Below the pieces are notes generated by a model. The model saw only the letters and a program-made list of their open reading frames with translations, made no database searches and was not told where the DNA came from. The translations under genes and the position numbers were made by a program. From an uncultured Prevotellaceae bacterium (GTDB lineage Bacteria > Bacteroidota > Bacteroidia > Bacteroidales > Bacteroidaceae), in assembly GCA_900318915.1 (NCBI GenBank), contig ONMI01000007.1, forward strand, positions 1 through 52,098: 52,098 nucleotides of DNA. The letters are read 5' to 3'. Positions 35,913 through 45,887 of this stretch are shown piece after piece (the first letter of the stretch is position 1; each line of letters starts with the position of its first letter).

Positions 35913-38090
35913 CTAATTGGCCAGCTCAGAGAGGAACTTTATCCTTACCAGGCGGATTTCCTCTTCCGTACAGTCATCGCCGAGCTCATCCAGGGCATCG
36001 TCCAGACTGTCGGTCTCACTGTCTATGAAATAGTCGTAGATATCGTCCACATGGTCCTCGTCCATCGTCTCGTCTATGTAGTAGTCGATGTTGAGCTTGG
36101 TGCCGCTGTACACGATACCCTCTATCTCGGTGAGAAGCGCGTCCATGTCCAGTCCCTGGGCCCGGGCTATGTCTTCCAGCCCCACCTTGCGGTCAATGCC
36201 CTGTATAATCTTTACTTTCAGCAGCGATTTCTTGGCTACCGTACGCACTCTCAGGTCTTCAGAGCGCTCTATCTCGTTTTCCTCGCAGTGACGCTTTATC
36301 AGGTCACAGAATTCCTTGCCGTATTTTTTCGCCTTGCCTGTGCCCACTCCCTGAATATTGAGCAGCTCCTCCTGTGTCACAGGATACATAGTGGCCATCT
36401 GCTCAAGCGACGGGTCCTGGAAGATGACATAGGGCGGAATCTGAAGCTTTTTCGATATGGAGCGCCGCAGGTCCTTCAACATGGAGAAGAGTTCCTCGTC
36501 GAGCGCGCCTGTGCCGCCCTCCATGCTGTTCTCATCATTGAAATCCTTGAATTCGGTATCCTCCACAATCTGGAAGTCGACAGGATTGTTGATAAAGCGA
36601 CGGCCGGCGGCTGTCAGCTTCAGAATGCCGTAGTTCTCTACGTCTTTCTTCATGTATCCGGCTATGAGGGCCTGGCGTATCACCGGATTCCAGATCTTCT
36701 CGGGCTCGTCCTCGCCGGCTCCGAAGGAGTCGAGTTCATCGTGTTTGTGCGAGGTGATATCCTCACTGGCCACGCCCTTGACGAAATCGATAATATAGTC
36801 GGAGCGGAAATTCTCCTTCAGCAGCGCCACCGCCTTGAGCACGATGAGCAGTGCCTCGCGGCCGTCGATACGCTCCTTGGGATGGAGACAGTTGTCGCAG
36901 TTGCCGCAGTTGTCGTACGGATAAGCCTCACCGAAATAGTGGAGCAGCATCTTGCGGCGGCACACCGACGACTCGGCATAGGCGGCCGTCTCCTGCAGGA
37001 GCTGCCGCCCTATGTCCTGTTCCGACACCGGCTTCCGCTCCATAAACTTCTCCAGCTTCTGAAGGTCGTTGTAGGCATAGAAAGTGATGCACTTGCCTTC
37101 ACCTCCGTCGCGGCCGGCACGGCCGGTCTCCTGATAATAGCCCTCCAGGCTCTTGGGTATGTCGTAGTGGATGACGAAGCGCACATCCGGCTTGTCGATG
37201 CCCATGCCGAAAGCGATGGTGGCCACTATCACATCTATCTTCTCCATGAGGAAGTCGTCCTGCGTGGCGGAGCGCACGGCCGACTCGAGGCCGGCATGGT
37301 AAGGAGCCGCCTTGATGTCGTTGGCGCAGAGCACAGCAGCCAGTTCCTCCACCTTCTTGCGCGACAGGCAGTACACGATGCCGCTCTTGCCCGGATTCTG
37401 CTTGATGTACTTAATAATCTGCTTGTCGATGTCCTTGGCTTTCTGGCGCACCTCATAGTAGAGGTTGGGACGGTTGAACGAGCTCTTGAACTCCTTGGCA
37501 TCCACGATGCCGAGGCTTTTCTTGATATCGGTACGCACCTTGTCGGTGGCGGTGGCGGTTAGCGCTATCACAGGCGCGTTGCCTATGCGCTGAATGGTAG
37601 GCCGGATGTTGCGGTACTCCGGGCGGAAATCGTGTCCCCACTCCGATATGCAGTGGGCCTCGTCGATGGCATAGAATGAGATTTTCACCATTTTCAGAAA
37701 CTCCACATTGTCGTCCTTGTTGAGCGACTCTGGAGCCACATAGAGCAGTTTGGTCTTCTTGGCCAGTATGTCGGCCTTCACCTGGTCGATAGCCGCCTTG
37801 TTGAGCGACGAGTTCAGGTAGTGGGCCACGCCGTCTTCCTCACTCATCGAGTTCACCACATCCACCTGGTTCTTCATCAGCGAGATCAAGGGAGAGATGA
37901 CAATGGCGGTGCCCTCCATGATGAGGGAGGGCAACTGGTAGCAAAGCGACTTGCCTCCTCCTGTGGGCATCAGCACGAAGGTGTCATTACCGGCCAGCAC
38001 ATTCTGGATAATCGCCTCCTGGTCGCCTTTGAACTTGTCAAAGCCGAAATAGCGTTTCAACTGCTCTGTAAGGTTAGTTTCTGGTCTCAT
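35913..38090 (-). CDS. recQ: ATP-dependent DNA helicase RecQ
   Basis: 725 residues. Helicase core: Walker A MPTGGGKSLCYQ (residues 39-50), DEAH in IDEAHCISEWGHDFRPEY, and the motif VI stretch QETGRAGRDG. The RecQ zinc site is present (CRRKMLLHYFGE with NCGNCDNC). A winged helix and an HRDC domain (about 530-610) follow, and then about 100 residues ending in acidic clusters. It unwinds DNA in recombination and repair. It is 35 bases downstream of clpX and likely cotranscribed. Confidence 0.95.
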   Translation of the reverse strand: MRPETNLTEQLKRYFGFDKFKGDQEAIIQNVLAGNDTFVLMPTGGGKSLCYQLPSLIMEGTAIVISPLISLMKNQVDVVNSMSEEDGVAHYLNSSLNKAAIDQVKADILAKKTKLLYVAPESLNKDDNVEFLKMVKISFYAIDEAHCISEWGHDFRPEYRNIRPTIQRIGNAPVIALTATATDKVRTDIKKSLGIVDAKEFKSSFNRPNLYYEVRQKAKDIDKQIIKYIKQNPGKSGIVYCLSRKKVEELAAVLCANDIKAAPYHAGLESAVRSATQDDFLMEKIDVIVATIAFGMGIDKPDVRFVIHYDIPKSLEGYYQETGRAGRDGGEGKCITFYAYNDLQKLEKFMERKPVSEQDIGRQLLQETAAYAESSVCRRKMLLHYFGEAYPYDNCGNCDNCLHPKERIDGREALLIVLKAVALLKENFRSDYIIDFVKGVASEDITSHKHDELDSFGAGEDEPEKIWNPVIRQALIAGYMKKDVENYGILKLTAAGRRFINNPVDFQIVEDTEFKDFNDENSMEGGTGALDEELFSMLKDLRRSISKKLQIPPYVIFQDPSLEQMATMYPVTQEELLNIQGVGTGKAKKYGKEFCDLIKRHCEENEIERSEDLRVRTVAKKSLLKVKIIQGIDRKVGLEDIARAQGLDMDALLTEIEGIVYSGTKLNIDYYIDETMDEDHVDDIYDYFIDSETDSLDDALDELGDDCTEEEIRLVRIKFLSELAN

Positions 38091-38125
38091 GGTGTGTTTT
38101 CATATTCTTTGGGGCGCCGGGCCTC

Positions 38126-39343
38126 TCAACTGGCAAGACGCGACTTGTCGAGCTGCTGCTCTACATATTCTTTTGTCACTTCGAAGTTCTTGATGCGCTT
38201 CGAGGGCATCTCAAACATGGCATCCATCATCACCGACTCGACGATGGAGCGGAGGCCGCGGGCGCCCAGCTTGTATTCCACCGCCTTATCGACGATAAAG
38301 TCGAGGGCGTCCTCGGCAAAGGTGAGTTTCTTGCCGTCCATTTCGAAAAGCTTGATATACTGCTTCACAATCGAGTTTTTCGGCTCAACGAGTATGCGTC
38401 GGAGAGCCTCGCGGTTCAGCGGGTTGAGATAGGTGAGCACCGGCAGGCGGCCTATAATCTCGGGTATCAGGCCGAACGACTTGAGGTCTTGCGGCAGGAT
38501 GTACTTCATCAGGTCTTCCTTGTCGATATTGCGCACGTTCTGCACCGACTCGAATCCCACCACGTGGGTGTTGAGGCGCTGCGCTATCTTGCGCTCTATG
38601 CCGTCGAAGGCGCCACCGCAGATGAACAGGATGTTGCGGGTGTCCACATGGATGTAGTCCTGGTCAGGGTGCTTGCGCCCGCCCTTGGGCGGCACATTCA
38701 CCATCGTGCCCTCGAGCAGCTTGAGCAGGCCCTGCTGCACGCCCTCGCCGCTCACGTCGCGCGTGATGGAGGGGTTGTCGCTCTTGCGGGCTATCTTGTC
38801 TATCTCGTCGATGAAGACGATGCCGCGCTGGGCGGCCTCAAGGTCATAGTCGGCCACCTGCAGCAGACGGGAGAGAATGCTCTCCACATCCTCGCCCACA
38901 TAGCCGGCCTCGGTGAACACGGTGGCGTCGACGATGGTGAAGGGCACGTCGAGCATCTTGGCGATGGTGCGCGCCAGCAGGGTCTTACCTGTTCCGGTGC
39001 TGCCCACCATGATGATGTTGCTCTTCTCAATCTCCACGCCATCGTCCGACTCGGGCTGCTGAAGGCGCTTGTAGTGGTTGTACACGGCCACCGACAGGAA
39101 GCGCTTGGCTTCGTCCTGGCCTATCACATACTGGTCGAGATGGTTCTTTATCTCAGTGGGTTTGGGCACTTTCTTCAGTTTGAAAGAGGAGTTTCCCGAC
39201 TGGGTTCTTCCCAAGACGCCAGAATCTCTCACTATCTCGCTTGCCCGCATGGCACAGTCTTCACAGATGAAGCCGTTGATGCCCGTGATGAGCAAGCGCA
39301 CCTCTTTCTCACTCCTTCCGCAGAAGTTGCACTGTTTCTTCAT
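38126..39343 (-). CDS. clpX: ATP-dependent Clp protease ATP-binding subunit ClpX
   Basis: 405 residues. An N-terminal C4 zinc finger (CNFCGR...CEDC, residues 5-29) is followed by an AAA+ domain with Walker [12 protein letters not shown], Walker [12 protein letters not shown] and sensor 2 GARGLR near the end. ClpX unfolds tagged or specific substrates and feeds them to ClpP. It starts 2 bases after the clpP stop, so the two subunits are made from one transcript. Confidence 0.97.
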   Translation of the reverse strand: MKKQCNFCGRSEKEVRLLITGINGFICEDCAMRASEIVRDSGVLGRTQSGNSSFKLKKVPKPTEIKNHLDQYVIGQDEAKRFLSVAVYNHYKRLQQPESDDGVEIEKSNIIMVGSTGTGKTLLARTIAKMLDVPFTIVDATVFTEAGYVGEDVESILSRLLQVADYDLEAAQRGIVFIDEIDKIARKSDNPSITRDVSGEGVQQGLLKLLEGTMVNVPPKGGRKHPDQDYIHVDTRNILFICGGAFDGIERKIAQRLNTHVVGFESVQNVRNIDKEDLMKYILPQDLKSFGLIPEIIGRLPVLTYLNPLNREALRRILVEPKNSIVKQYIKLFEMDGKKLTFAEDALDFIVDKAVEYKLGARGLRSIVESVMMDAMFEMPSKRIKNFEVTKEYVEQQLDKSRLAS

Positions 39344-39345
39344 TA

Positions 39346-40011
39346 TCAGCCCTTCTTTTTTAGCACTTTGTCTATCATGCCATACTCACGGGCTTCCTCG
39401 GCCGTCATCCAGTAATTGCGGTCGGAGTCGTTCCACACCTTGTCATAGGGCTGATGCGAGTGTTCGGAGATGATGGTGTAGAGTTCTTTCTTGAATTTCT
39501 GTATCTCGCGGGCCTCAATCTCGATATCCGAGGCCTGTCCCTGCACGCCTCCCAGCGGCTGGTGTATCATCACGCGGCTGTGGGGCAGCGCCGAGCGTTT
39601 GCCCTCCTGACCGGCCACGAGCAGCACGGCGGCCATCGAGGCGGCCATGCCCGTGCAGATGGTGCTCACATCGCAGGAGATGAACTGCATGGTGTCGTAG
39701 ATGCCGAGTCCTGCTGTCACGCTGCCGCCGGGCGAGTTGATGTAGATGGAGATGTCTTTGGTGTTGTCTACTGAGTCAAGATACAGGAGCTGTGCCTGCA
39801 GGGTGTTGGCGGTATAGTCGTCTATCTGTGTGCCCAGGAAGATGATGCGGTCCATCATCAGTCGGGAGAACACGTCCATCTGCGTCACGTTGAGGGTCCT
39901 CTCTTCCAGGATATAGGGGTTGAGATACTGTGCCTGCGCACTTATCACGTCGTCGAGCACCTGACCGTTGATGCCAAGGTGCTTGGTGGCATATTTTCTA
40001 AAATCGTTCAT
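39346..40011 (-). CDS. clpP: ATP-dependent Clp protease proteolytic subunit
   Basis: 221 residues. Catalytic Ser125 in [11 protein letters not shown], His150 in MIHQPLGG and an Asp in the SDRNYWM region. The usual GxAASMGA box has Ala in place of the last Gly. Fourteen subunits form the proteolytic chamber. A -7 box TATCTTTG lies on the minus strand at 40075-40082. The clpP-clpX-recQ order with trigger factor upstream is seen across Bacteroidales. Confidence 0.96.
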   Translation of the reverse strand: MNDFRKYATKHLGINGQVLDDVISAQAQYLNPYILEERTLNVTQMDVFSRLMMDRIIFLGTQIDDYTANTLQAQLLYLDSVDNTKDISIYINSPGGSVTAGLGIYDTMQFISCDVSTICTGMAASMAAVLLVAGQEGKRSALPHSRVMIHQPLGGVQGQASDIEIEAREIQKFKKELYTIISEHSHQPYDKVWNDSDRNYWMTAEEAREYGMIDKVLKKKG

Positions 40012-40143
40012 TTTTACTGTTTATTATTGACAACAAAAGAGGCTGTCGACCTCTTCTGTTTTTGTTCATTGGAACAAAGATACAAAAAAAAGTCGACAAC
40101 CTCGTTATAGAAACTGATTTTTTTGAAAAAAAAGCGATTATTG

Positions 40144-41499
40144 TCAGTTCAGGGCACGGAATTCGTCCAATGTGACCTCTTTCTCATCGAGATGCACGGC
40201 GTTTTTGAGCGCACTCATCAGCGCCACGTCAACAGCGCGGTCCACATAGGCGTTTACATTCTCTTTTTTCTTGAGCATGTCATCGGCATAGTTCTCCAGA
40301 TACTCGTCGGGCACCTGGGTCATGCCGTACTGGGCGAACTGGGCACGGGCGTCCTCGATGGCCACGCGCTTCACGTCCTCGTCGGCTATCTGCACCTTGT
40401 TGGCCTCCACCAGCTGTTCCTTGATGAGGTGCCACTTCAGCTCACGGATGCTTCCGGCGAAGTTCTTCTCCACGAAGTCGTCGTCCTTGTCCTTGTTGTT
40501 CTCCTTCATCACGCGCTTGAGCAGCTCTTCGGGGAAGGTGAGCTCGCCCACCTTGTTCTCGGCATAGGTTCTCACATCGCGCAGGAAGCGGTAGTCGCTC
40601 TCCATGGCCAGCTGTGTGCGCAGCTCCTCGGCCACCTTCTCACGGAAAGCTGCCTCGTCGGCCACGGCGTCCTTGCCGTATACATTGTCGAACAGCTCCT
40701 GGTCGACGGCGGCCTTCACATAGCGTGAGATTTCCGTCACCTGATAGCTGAAGTCGCCGGTGTGCTCACCTACCTTGTCGCGGTCTATCTTCAGGAGCGA
40801 CGACACCTCGGCGTCGTTGTCGGGATAGGCCTTGCGGGGGTTGAAGGTGATGATGTCGCCCAGCTTGGCCTCCTTGAAGAGGTCTTTCTGCTCGTCGACC
40901 TTGATATACTGGGGCAGGAGCGAAGCGTCGGCCACGGTGATGCCGCCCTCGAGCGTATTGCCGTCGGTGTCGAGCTCGCGGATGTCGCCCTTCAGCATGT
41001 CGCGCTCCTCGGGATTGTAGGCCTCCACCTTGTCATAGTGGCCAAAGCGCGAGGCATAGGCGTCGACCTGGCGGTCTATCAGGGCATCGTCTACTTTCAG
41101 TTTATAGTAAGGCACTGCGTCGGCGCTGTCGAGCGTCACCTTGAACTCAGGTGCCACGGCCACATCGAAGATGAAGGTGAAGGGGCCGTCGCCCTCCAGG
41201 TCCTGAGGCTCCTGCTTGCTCGAAGGGAGCGGCTCGCCCAGCATCTGGATTTTGTTCTCACGGATATAGCCGTACATCTTCTCGCCCACCAGTTTATTGA
41301 TCTCGTCCATCTTGGCAGCCATGCCATACTGTTTCTTAATCATTCCCATGGGCACCATGCCGGGACGGAAACCGGGCACTTTGGCTTTCTTGCGCAGTTG
41401 TTTCAGTTGTTTCTCAACATTCTCCTTGTAATCCTCCTGCTCCACGGTCAAGGTCATGAGTCCATTGATCTTGTCAGGATTCTCAAATGTAATTTTCAT
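40144..41499 (-). CDS. tig: Trigger factor
   Basis: 451 residues. A ribosome-bound folding chaperone. The N-terminal ribosome-binding domain has the signature GFRPGMVPMGMIKKQYG (residues 44-60). The middle FKBP-type domain is divergent and shows no clean isomerase pocket. The C-terminal helical arms cover about 270-445. A -7 box TAATTTTG lies on the minus strand at 41571-41578. The leader holds a hairpin at 41536-41562. The gap to clpP (132 bases) contains the clpP promoter, so it is a separate or partly shared unit. Confidence 0.93.
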   Translation of the reverse strand: MKITFENPDKINGLMTLTVEQEDYKENVEKQLKQLRKKAKVPGFRPGMVPMGMIKKQYGMAAKMDEINKLVGEKMYGYIRENKIQMLGEPLPSSKQEPQDLEGDGPFTFIFDVAVAPEFKVTLDSADAVPYYKLKVDDALIDRQVDAYASRFGHYDKVEAYNPEERDMLKGDIRELDTDGNTLEGGITVADASLLPQYIKVDEQKDLFKEAKLGDIITFNPRKAYPDNDAEVSSLLKIDRDKVGEHTGDFSYQVTEISRYVKAAVDQELFDNVYGKDAVADEAAFREKVAEELRTQLAMESDYRFLRDVRTYAENKVGELTFPEELLKRVMKENNKDKDDDFVEKNFAGSIRELKWHLIKEQLVEANKVQIADEDVKRVAIEDARAQFAQYGMTQVPDEYLENYADDMLKKKENVNAYVDRAVDVALMSALKNAVHLDEKEVTLDEFRALN

Positions 41500-41535
41500 C
41501 TTTTGTTATGCTTGTGTTATTTGTGATTCAATGTC

Positions 41536-41562
41536 TTGCCTCCCGACTCCGGGTGAAGGCAA
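41536..41562 (-). promoter_or_regulatory. Hairpin at the 5' end of the tig transcript
   Basis: Stem TTGCCT/AGGCAA (41536-41541 with 41557-41562) continuing as CCCG/CGGG around an ACTC loop, just downstream of the tig -7 box. It would cap the mRNA 5' end and may stabilise it. Confidence 0.35.
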
Positions 41563-41656
41563 ACGGACTGCAAAATTACTGATATTTAATGCAAATACCT
41601 AATATATGCATTAAAAATTTGATTTTTTAACCTATCGGAGCCTCTGAGTTCCGCCG

Positions 41657-42487
41657 TCAGGCGTCCAGGCTTTGTTCGCGGGCCTTGCGCTCCTCATCGA
41701 TGGTCTGGAAGTCTTTTTTACGCAGCACGAAGCTGTTGCTGAGATATTTCTCCCTCACCACCTTGTTCGACGCCAACTCCTCGGGCTTGCCCTGAAACAG
41801 GATGCGGCCCTCAAAGAGCAGATAGGCGCGGTCGGTGATGGTGAGTGTCTCCTGCACGTTATGGTCGGTGATGAGGATACCGATGTTGCGGTATTTCAGC
41901 CGCCACACAATGTGCTGGATGTCTTCCACGGCAATGGGGTCGACACCGGCAAAGGGTTCGTCGAGCATGATGAATTTGGGGTCGATGGCCAGGCAGCGGG
42001 CTATCTCGGTACGGCGGCGCTCACCGCCGGAGAGTTGGTCGCCCTTGTTCTTGCGCACCTTGGTGAGCCGGAACTCCGCTATCAGGCTTTCCAGCTTCTC
42101 CATCTGCTGCTTGCGGTTCAGCCGGGTCATTTCCAGCACCGAGAGGATGTTGTCTTCCACACTCATCTTTCTGAACACGCTGGCCTCCTGGGGCAGGTAG
42201 CCGATGCCGGCACGGGCACGCTTGAACACGGGATACTGGGTGATGTCCTGGTCGTTGAGGAAAATATGCCCGGCATTGGGCACAATGAGCCCCGTGGTCA
42301 TGTAGAACGAGGTGGTCTTGCCAGCGCCGTTGGGGCCCAGCAGTCCCACAATCTCACCCTGCCTCACATTGATCGAGACGTCATTCACCACGGTGCGTTT
42401 GCCATAACGCTTCACAAGGCCTTCTGTCCGGAGCACCATGCCGCCGTTTTCTTCCTGCATGGAGGTATATGTAGTATTGTCTTCCAT
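41657..42487 (-). CDS. lptB: LPS export ABC transporter ATP-binding protein
   Basis: 276 residues. It has Walker [10 protein letters not shown] near residue 51, a Q-loop in YLPQEASVF, signature [15 protein letters not shown], Walker [14 protein letters not shown] and switch His in ITDHN. The [12 protein letters not shown] and [12 protein letters not shown] forms are typical of LptB. It powers extraction of lipopolysaccharide from the inner membrane with LptFG, which are not in this window. An N-terminal extension of about 18 residues precedes the ABC fold. A -7 box TAATTTTG is at 42496-42503 (minus). It is divergent from mlaE. Confidence 0.94.
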   Translation of the reverse strand: MEDNTTYTSMQEENGGMVLRTEGLVKRYGKRTVVNDVSINVRQGEIVGLLGPNGAGKTTSFYMTTGLIVPNAGHIFLNDQDITQYPVFKRARAGIGYLPQEASVFRKMSVEDNILSVLEMTRLNRKQQMEKLESLIAEFRLTKVRKNKGDQLSGGERRRTEIARCLAIDPKFIMLDEPFAGVDPIAVEDIQHIVWRLKYRNIGILITDHNVQETLTITDRAYLLFEGRILFQGKPEELASNKVVREKYLSNSFVLRKKDFQTIDEERKAREQSLDA

Positions 42488-42552
42488 CTGATGTGCAAAA
42501 TTAGCAAATTATTTGCCAAAATGGGCCAAACGGCCAAAATCTTTCGAAGAAA

Positions 42553-42584
42553 TTTCAGTTTCTTTCGTTTTTTGCGTACTTTTG
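42553..42584 (+). promoter_or_regulatory. Promoter of mlaE-mlaF
   Basis: TTTC at 42553-42556, a 20-base spacer and TACTTTTG at 42577-42584. The predicted start is within a few bases of the ATG at 42593, so the mRNA would be leaderless or nearly so. Confidence 0.5.
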
Positions 42585-42592
42585 CCAGTGAT

Positions 42593-43339
42593 ATGTTGTT
42601 GTTTAAATATCTCCACACCTTCGGCAAGTATCTCATCCTGATGGGCAGGACATTTTCGCGGCCAGAGAGAATGAGGATGTTTGCCAAGAAGTATGTCAAA
42701 GAAATGTCGGCCCTCGGGGTCGACTCGGTGGGCATCGTGCTGCTTATCTCCTTCTTCATCGGTGCCGTAATCTGCATCCAGATGAAACTGAACATCCAGA
42801 GTCCGTGGATGCCCAAATTCGTCACGGGCTACACCACCCGCGAAATCATGCTGTTGGAGTTCTCCTCGTCAATCATGTGTCTTATCCTGGCCGGCAAGGT
42901 GGGCAGCAACATCGCCTCTGAGCTGGGCACCATGCGTGTGACACAGCAGATAGACGCTCTCGACATCATGGGGGTCAACTCGGCCAGCTACCTTATTCTG
43001 CCCAAGATTCTGGGCATGATCACCATCATGCCGTTTCTGGTCATCTTCAGTGCCGCCACCGGCATCCTGGGTGCCTATGCCACAGCCTACATAGGCCATG
43101 TGCTCAGTCCGGAGGACCTCACGGTGGGTCTGCAGCACGACTTCAACCCGTGGTTCATGTGGATGAGTATCATCAAGAGCTCGTTCTTCGCCTTTATCAT
43201 ATCGAGTGTGGCGTCGTTCTGCGGTTACTATGTGGAGGGCGGTTCGGTAGAGGTGGGCAAAGCCAGCACCAGCGCCGTGGTGACCAGCAGCGTGCTGATC
43301 CTGTTTTCAGATGTTTTTCTCACCCAACTGCTTTCCTGA
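42593..43339 (+). CDS. mlaE: MlaE-family ABC permease (phospholipid/lipid transport)
   Basis: 248 residues from ATG 42593; the frame stays open upstream across lptB, but that part is antisense to lptB. About five to six membrane segments are seen (for example IVLLISFFIGAVICIQM and ILGMITIMPFLVIFSAATG). The MlaE core includes ELGTMRVTQQIDALDIMG. Such permeases move lipids between inner and outer membranes with an MlaF ATPase and an MCE protein. mlaF follows after 2 bases. No MCE-domain gene follows, unlike the common order. Confidence 0.9.
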   Translation: MLLFKYLHTFGKYLILMGRTFSRPERMRMFAKKYVKEMSALGVDSVGIVLLISFFIGAVICIQMKLNIQSPWMPKFVTGYTTREIMLLEFSSSIMCLILAGKVGSNIASELGTMRVTQQIDALDIMGVNSASYLILPKILGMITIMPFLVIFSAATGILGAYATAYIGHVLSPEDLTVGLQHDFNPWFMWMSIIKSSFFAFIISSVASFCGYYVEGGSVEVGKASTSAVVTSSVLILFSDVFLTQLLS

Positions 43340-43341
43340 AC

Positions 43342-44124
43342 ATGATTGAAGCAAGACATTTATACAAGTCGTTCGACGACAAGGAAGTGCTCACCGATAT
43401 CAATGCGGTCTTCGAAAACGGAAAGACCAACCTCATCATCGGCCAGAGCGGTTCGGGCAAGACGGTGCTGATGAAAAACCTGGTGGGACTGCTCGACCCC
43501 ACATCGGGCCAGGTGCTCTACGACGGCCGCGACTTCACGGCCATGAGCAAGCGCGAGAAGGTGCTGCTCAGACGCGAGATGGGAATGATTTTCCAGGGTT
43601 CGGCGCTTTTCGACTCACTCAGCGTGCTGGAGAATGTGATGTTCCCCCTCGACATGTTCTCGTCGATGAACTACAGGGAGCGGGTGCACAGGGCTCAGGA
43701 ATGTCTGGACCGTGTCAATCTGGCCGATGCCCAGAAGAAATTTCCCGGCGAGCTGTCGGGCGGCATGCAGAAACGTGTGGCCATAGCAAGAGCCATCTCG
43801 CTCAATCCGCAGTATCTCTTCTGCGACGAGCCCAATTCCGGACTCGACCCCAAGACCTCGCTCATCATCGACGAACTGCTCAGCAGCATCACCAAAGAGT
43901 ACAACACCACCACCATCATCAACACCCACGACATGAACTCGGTCATGGGCATCGGTGAGAACATCATCTTCATCTACAAAGGAAGGAAGGAATGGCAGGG
44001 CACGAAAGACAATGTGATGGACGCCGACAACCAGGCGCTCAACGACCTGGTCTTTGCTTCCGACCTGTTCAAGAAAGTCAGACAGGCGGAGCACGAGGTG
44101 CATCCCGGCCGTCCTAACGCATGA
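43342..44124 (+). CDS. mlaF: MlaF-family ABC ATP-binding protein
   Basis: 260 residues from ATG 43342. Walker A GQSGSGKTV near residue 34, Q-loop MIFQGSALFDSLSV, signature LSGGMQKRVAIARAI, Walker B LFCDEPNSGLDP and switch His in NTHD. The LSGGMQKR and FQGSALFDS forms mark the Mla (MKL) class. It energises the MlaE permease encoded 2 bases upstream. Its last 11 bases overlap the 3' end of the convergent lipoprotein gene. Confidence 0.93.
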   Translation: MIEARHLYKSFDDKEVLTDINAVFENGKTNLIIGQSGSGKTVLMKNLVGLLDPTSGQVLYDGRDFTAMSKREKVLLRREMGMIFQGSALFDSLSVLENVMFPLDMFSSMNYRERVHRAQECLDRVNLADAQKKFPGELSGGMQKRVAIARAISLNPQYLFCDEPNSGLDPKTSLIIDELLSSITKEYNTTTIINTHDMNSVMGIGENIIFIYKGRKEWQGTKDNVMDADNQALNDLVFASDLFKKVRQAEHEVHPGRPNA

Positions 44125-44518
44125 GCCACAGCCCGTCGTCTTCCACCATGGGCACCAGCAGACGCTCCTGCGTGCTGTCGCCATAGTGGAACACGAGGTA
44201 TACATCGGCACACTTCTCCTCGCTGTCCACCGCCGCGCTGTCTATGTCGACAGCCACCAGTCCCGACCGCCACGTCTTCAACTGGGCCATGAACATCTTG
44301 GCATTGGCCTCCATCTGGGCACGGTAGGCGCCGCTCATCTCACCGTCATGATGTATTCCGGCCACAAAATCGCCATACTTCCCCTCCAGGAGGTAGTCGT
44401 AATAGCACTTGGCCGTGTGTGCGGCCACCTGGGCCGGGTCGGTCTTGTCACAGCCGGCGGCGCACCACGTCAACAGGAATGCGGCGCACAGCGCCCACCA
44501 CGCTCTCTTCATACCCAC
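44114..44518 (-). CDS. Small lipoprotein, unknown function
   Basis: 134 residues. A lipoprotein signal ends in AAGC with the lipidated Cys23; start at 44518 or at the third codon. The mature part is about 110 residues, with a helical start (AHTAKCYYDYLLEGKYGDFV) and beta strands at the end (CADVYLVFHYGDSTQERLLVPMVEDDGLWLM). The size and plan resemble the DUF4878/NTF2-like fold, as a guess. It lies 4 bases after der and overlaps the 3' end of mlaF by 11 bases tail to tail. Confidence 0.8.
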   Translation of the reverse strand: MGMKRAWWALCAAFLLTWCAAGCDKTDPAQVAAHTAKCYYDYLLEGKYGDFVAGIHHDGEMSGAYRAQMEANAKMFMAQLKTWRSGLVAVDIDSAAVDSEEKCADVYLVFHYGDSTQERLLVPMVEDDGLWLMR

Positions 44519-44522
44519 ACAC

Positions 44523-45836
44523 TTATTTCTGCCGGATGAAGATGTTGATGGGCGAGCCCGTCATCTGCCAGTTTTCACGTATCTTGTTCTCAAGGAAACG
44601 CTTGTAGGGATCCTTGACATACTGCGGAAGATTGGCGTAGAACACGAAAGAGGGTATCTGCGTGTTGGGCAGCTGCATGCAGTATTTTATCTTGATGTAC
44701 TTGCCCTTGATCGATGGTGGCGGATAGGCCTCTATCAGGGGCAGCATCACCTCGTTGAGCTTCGAGGTGCCCACCTTGGTGGTGCGGTTCAGATAGACCT
44801 GCTTGGCGGTCTCAAGCACACGGAATATGCGCTGCTTGGTGAGTGCCGAGGCGAAGATGATGGGGAAATCGGTAAACGGGGCCATACGGTTGCGGATGGC
44901 GTCCTCGAAGGTGTCTATCACCTTCTGGCTCTTGTCCTCCACAAGGTCCCACTTGTTCACCACCACCACCAGCGACTTGTTGTTCTTCTGGATGAGTTGG
45001 AAGATGTTCATGTCCTGCCCCTCGATGCCACGGGTGGCATCGATCATCAGAATGCACACGTCGGAGTTCTCAATGGCGCGGATGCTGCGCATCACGGAAT
45101 AGAACTCCAGGTTTTCGGTCACCTTGTTCTTGCGGCGAATGCCGGCCGTGTCGACCAGGTAGAAGTCGAAACCGAACTTGTCGTAACGGGTGTAGATGCT
45201 GTCGCGCGTGGTGCCGGCTATGTCGGTCACGATATGGCGGTCCTCGCCGATGAAGGCGTTGATAAGGCTGCTCTTGCCGGCATTGGGCCGACCCACCACG
45301 GCAAAGCGGGGTATACCCTCCTCTATCAGTTCGCCGCCGCTCACCTGCAGTTTTTCCACCACCAGGTCGAGCAGGTCGCCCGTACCGCTTCCAGTGGCGG
45401 CGCTGATGCAGTAGGGCTCACCGAGTCCCAACTTGTAGAACTCGGCGGCATCATAACGCTGCACGTTGTTGTCCACCTTGTTGGCCACAAGCAGCACGGG
45501 GAGCTTGGCTTTGCGCAGTATCATGGCCACATCGCTGTCCCAGTCGGTCACACCGTTGGTCACGTCCACCACGAAGAGCACCAGGTCGGCCTCTTCGGTG
45601 GCTATCATCACCTGCTTGCGGATTTCCTCCTCGAACACATCGTCCGAGTTGACCACCCACCCTCCGGTATCGACCACGGAGAATTCCTTGCCGCACCACT
45701 CACACTTGCCGTACTGGCGGTCGCGTGTGGTGCCGGCCTCCTCGCTCACAATGGCGCTGCGCGTCTTGGTGAGCCGGTTGAAGAGTGTCGACTTGCCCAC
45801 ATTGGGGCGTCCTACTATTGCTACTAAATTTGCCAT
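44523..45836 (-). CDS. der: Ribosome assembly GTPase Der (EngA)
   Basis: 437 residues. Two GTPase domains in tandem: G1 GRPNVGKST (residues 8-16) with VDTGG, and G1 GRPNAGKSS (about 182-190) with VDTAG and NKWD. A KH-like C-terminal domain follows. Der acts in 50S subunit assembly. It lies 51 bases after era, with another GTPase thus directly upstream, and 4 bases before the lipoprotein gene. Confidence 0.97.
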   Translation of the reverse strand: MANLVAIVGRPNVGKSTLFNRLTKTRSAIVSEEAGTTRDRQYGKCEWCGKEFSVVDTGGWVVNSDDVFEEEIRKQVMIATEEADLVLFVVDVTNGVTDWDSDVAMILRKAKLPVLLVANKVDNNVQRYDAAEFYKLGLGEPYCISAATGSGTGDLLDLVVEKLQVSGGELIEEGIPRFAVVGRPNAGKSSLINAFIGEDRHIVTDIAGTTRDSIYTRYDKFGFDFYLVDTAGIRRKNKVTENLEFYSVMRSIRAIENSDVCILMIDATRGIEGQDMNIFQLIQKNNKSLVVVVNKWDLVEDKSQKVIDTFEDAIRNRMAPFTDFPIIFASALTKQRIFRVLETAKQVYLNRTTKVGTSKLNEVMLPLIEAYPPPSIKGKYIKIKYCMQLPNTQIPSFVFYANLPQYVKDPYKRFLENKIRENWQMTGSPINIFIRQK

Positions 45837-45887
45837 ATTCTCAATATTTCTGATGCGTTTTTTTGTTGCGCCCCCGGGGAGCGTGGC

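Noticed and set aside
35898-37562. Long plus-strand open frame opposite recQ
   Set aside because: It is an antisense shadow of recQ, which has complete helicase motifs. Similar long shadows lie opposite asnS, mutL, guaB and purB and come from the GC-rich codon use.
41672-42592. 307-codon N-terminal extension of mlaE
   Set aside because: It is antisense to lptB. The promoter at 42553-42584 and the family length both place the start at 42593.
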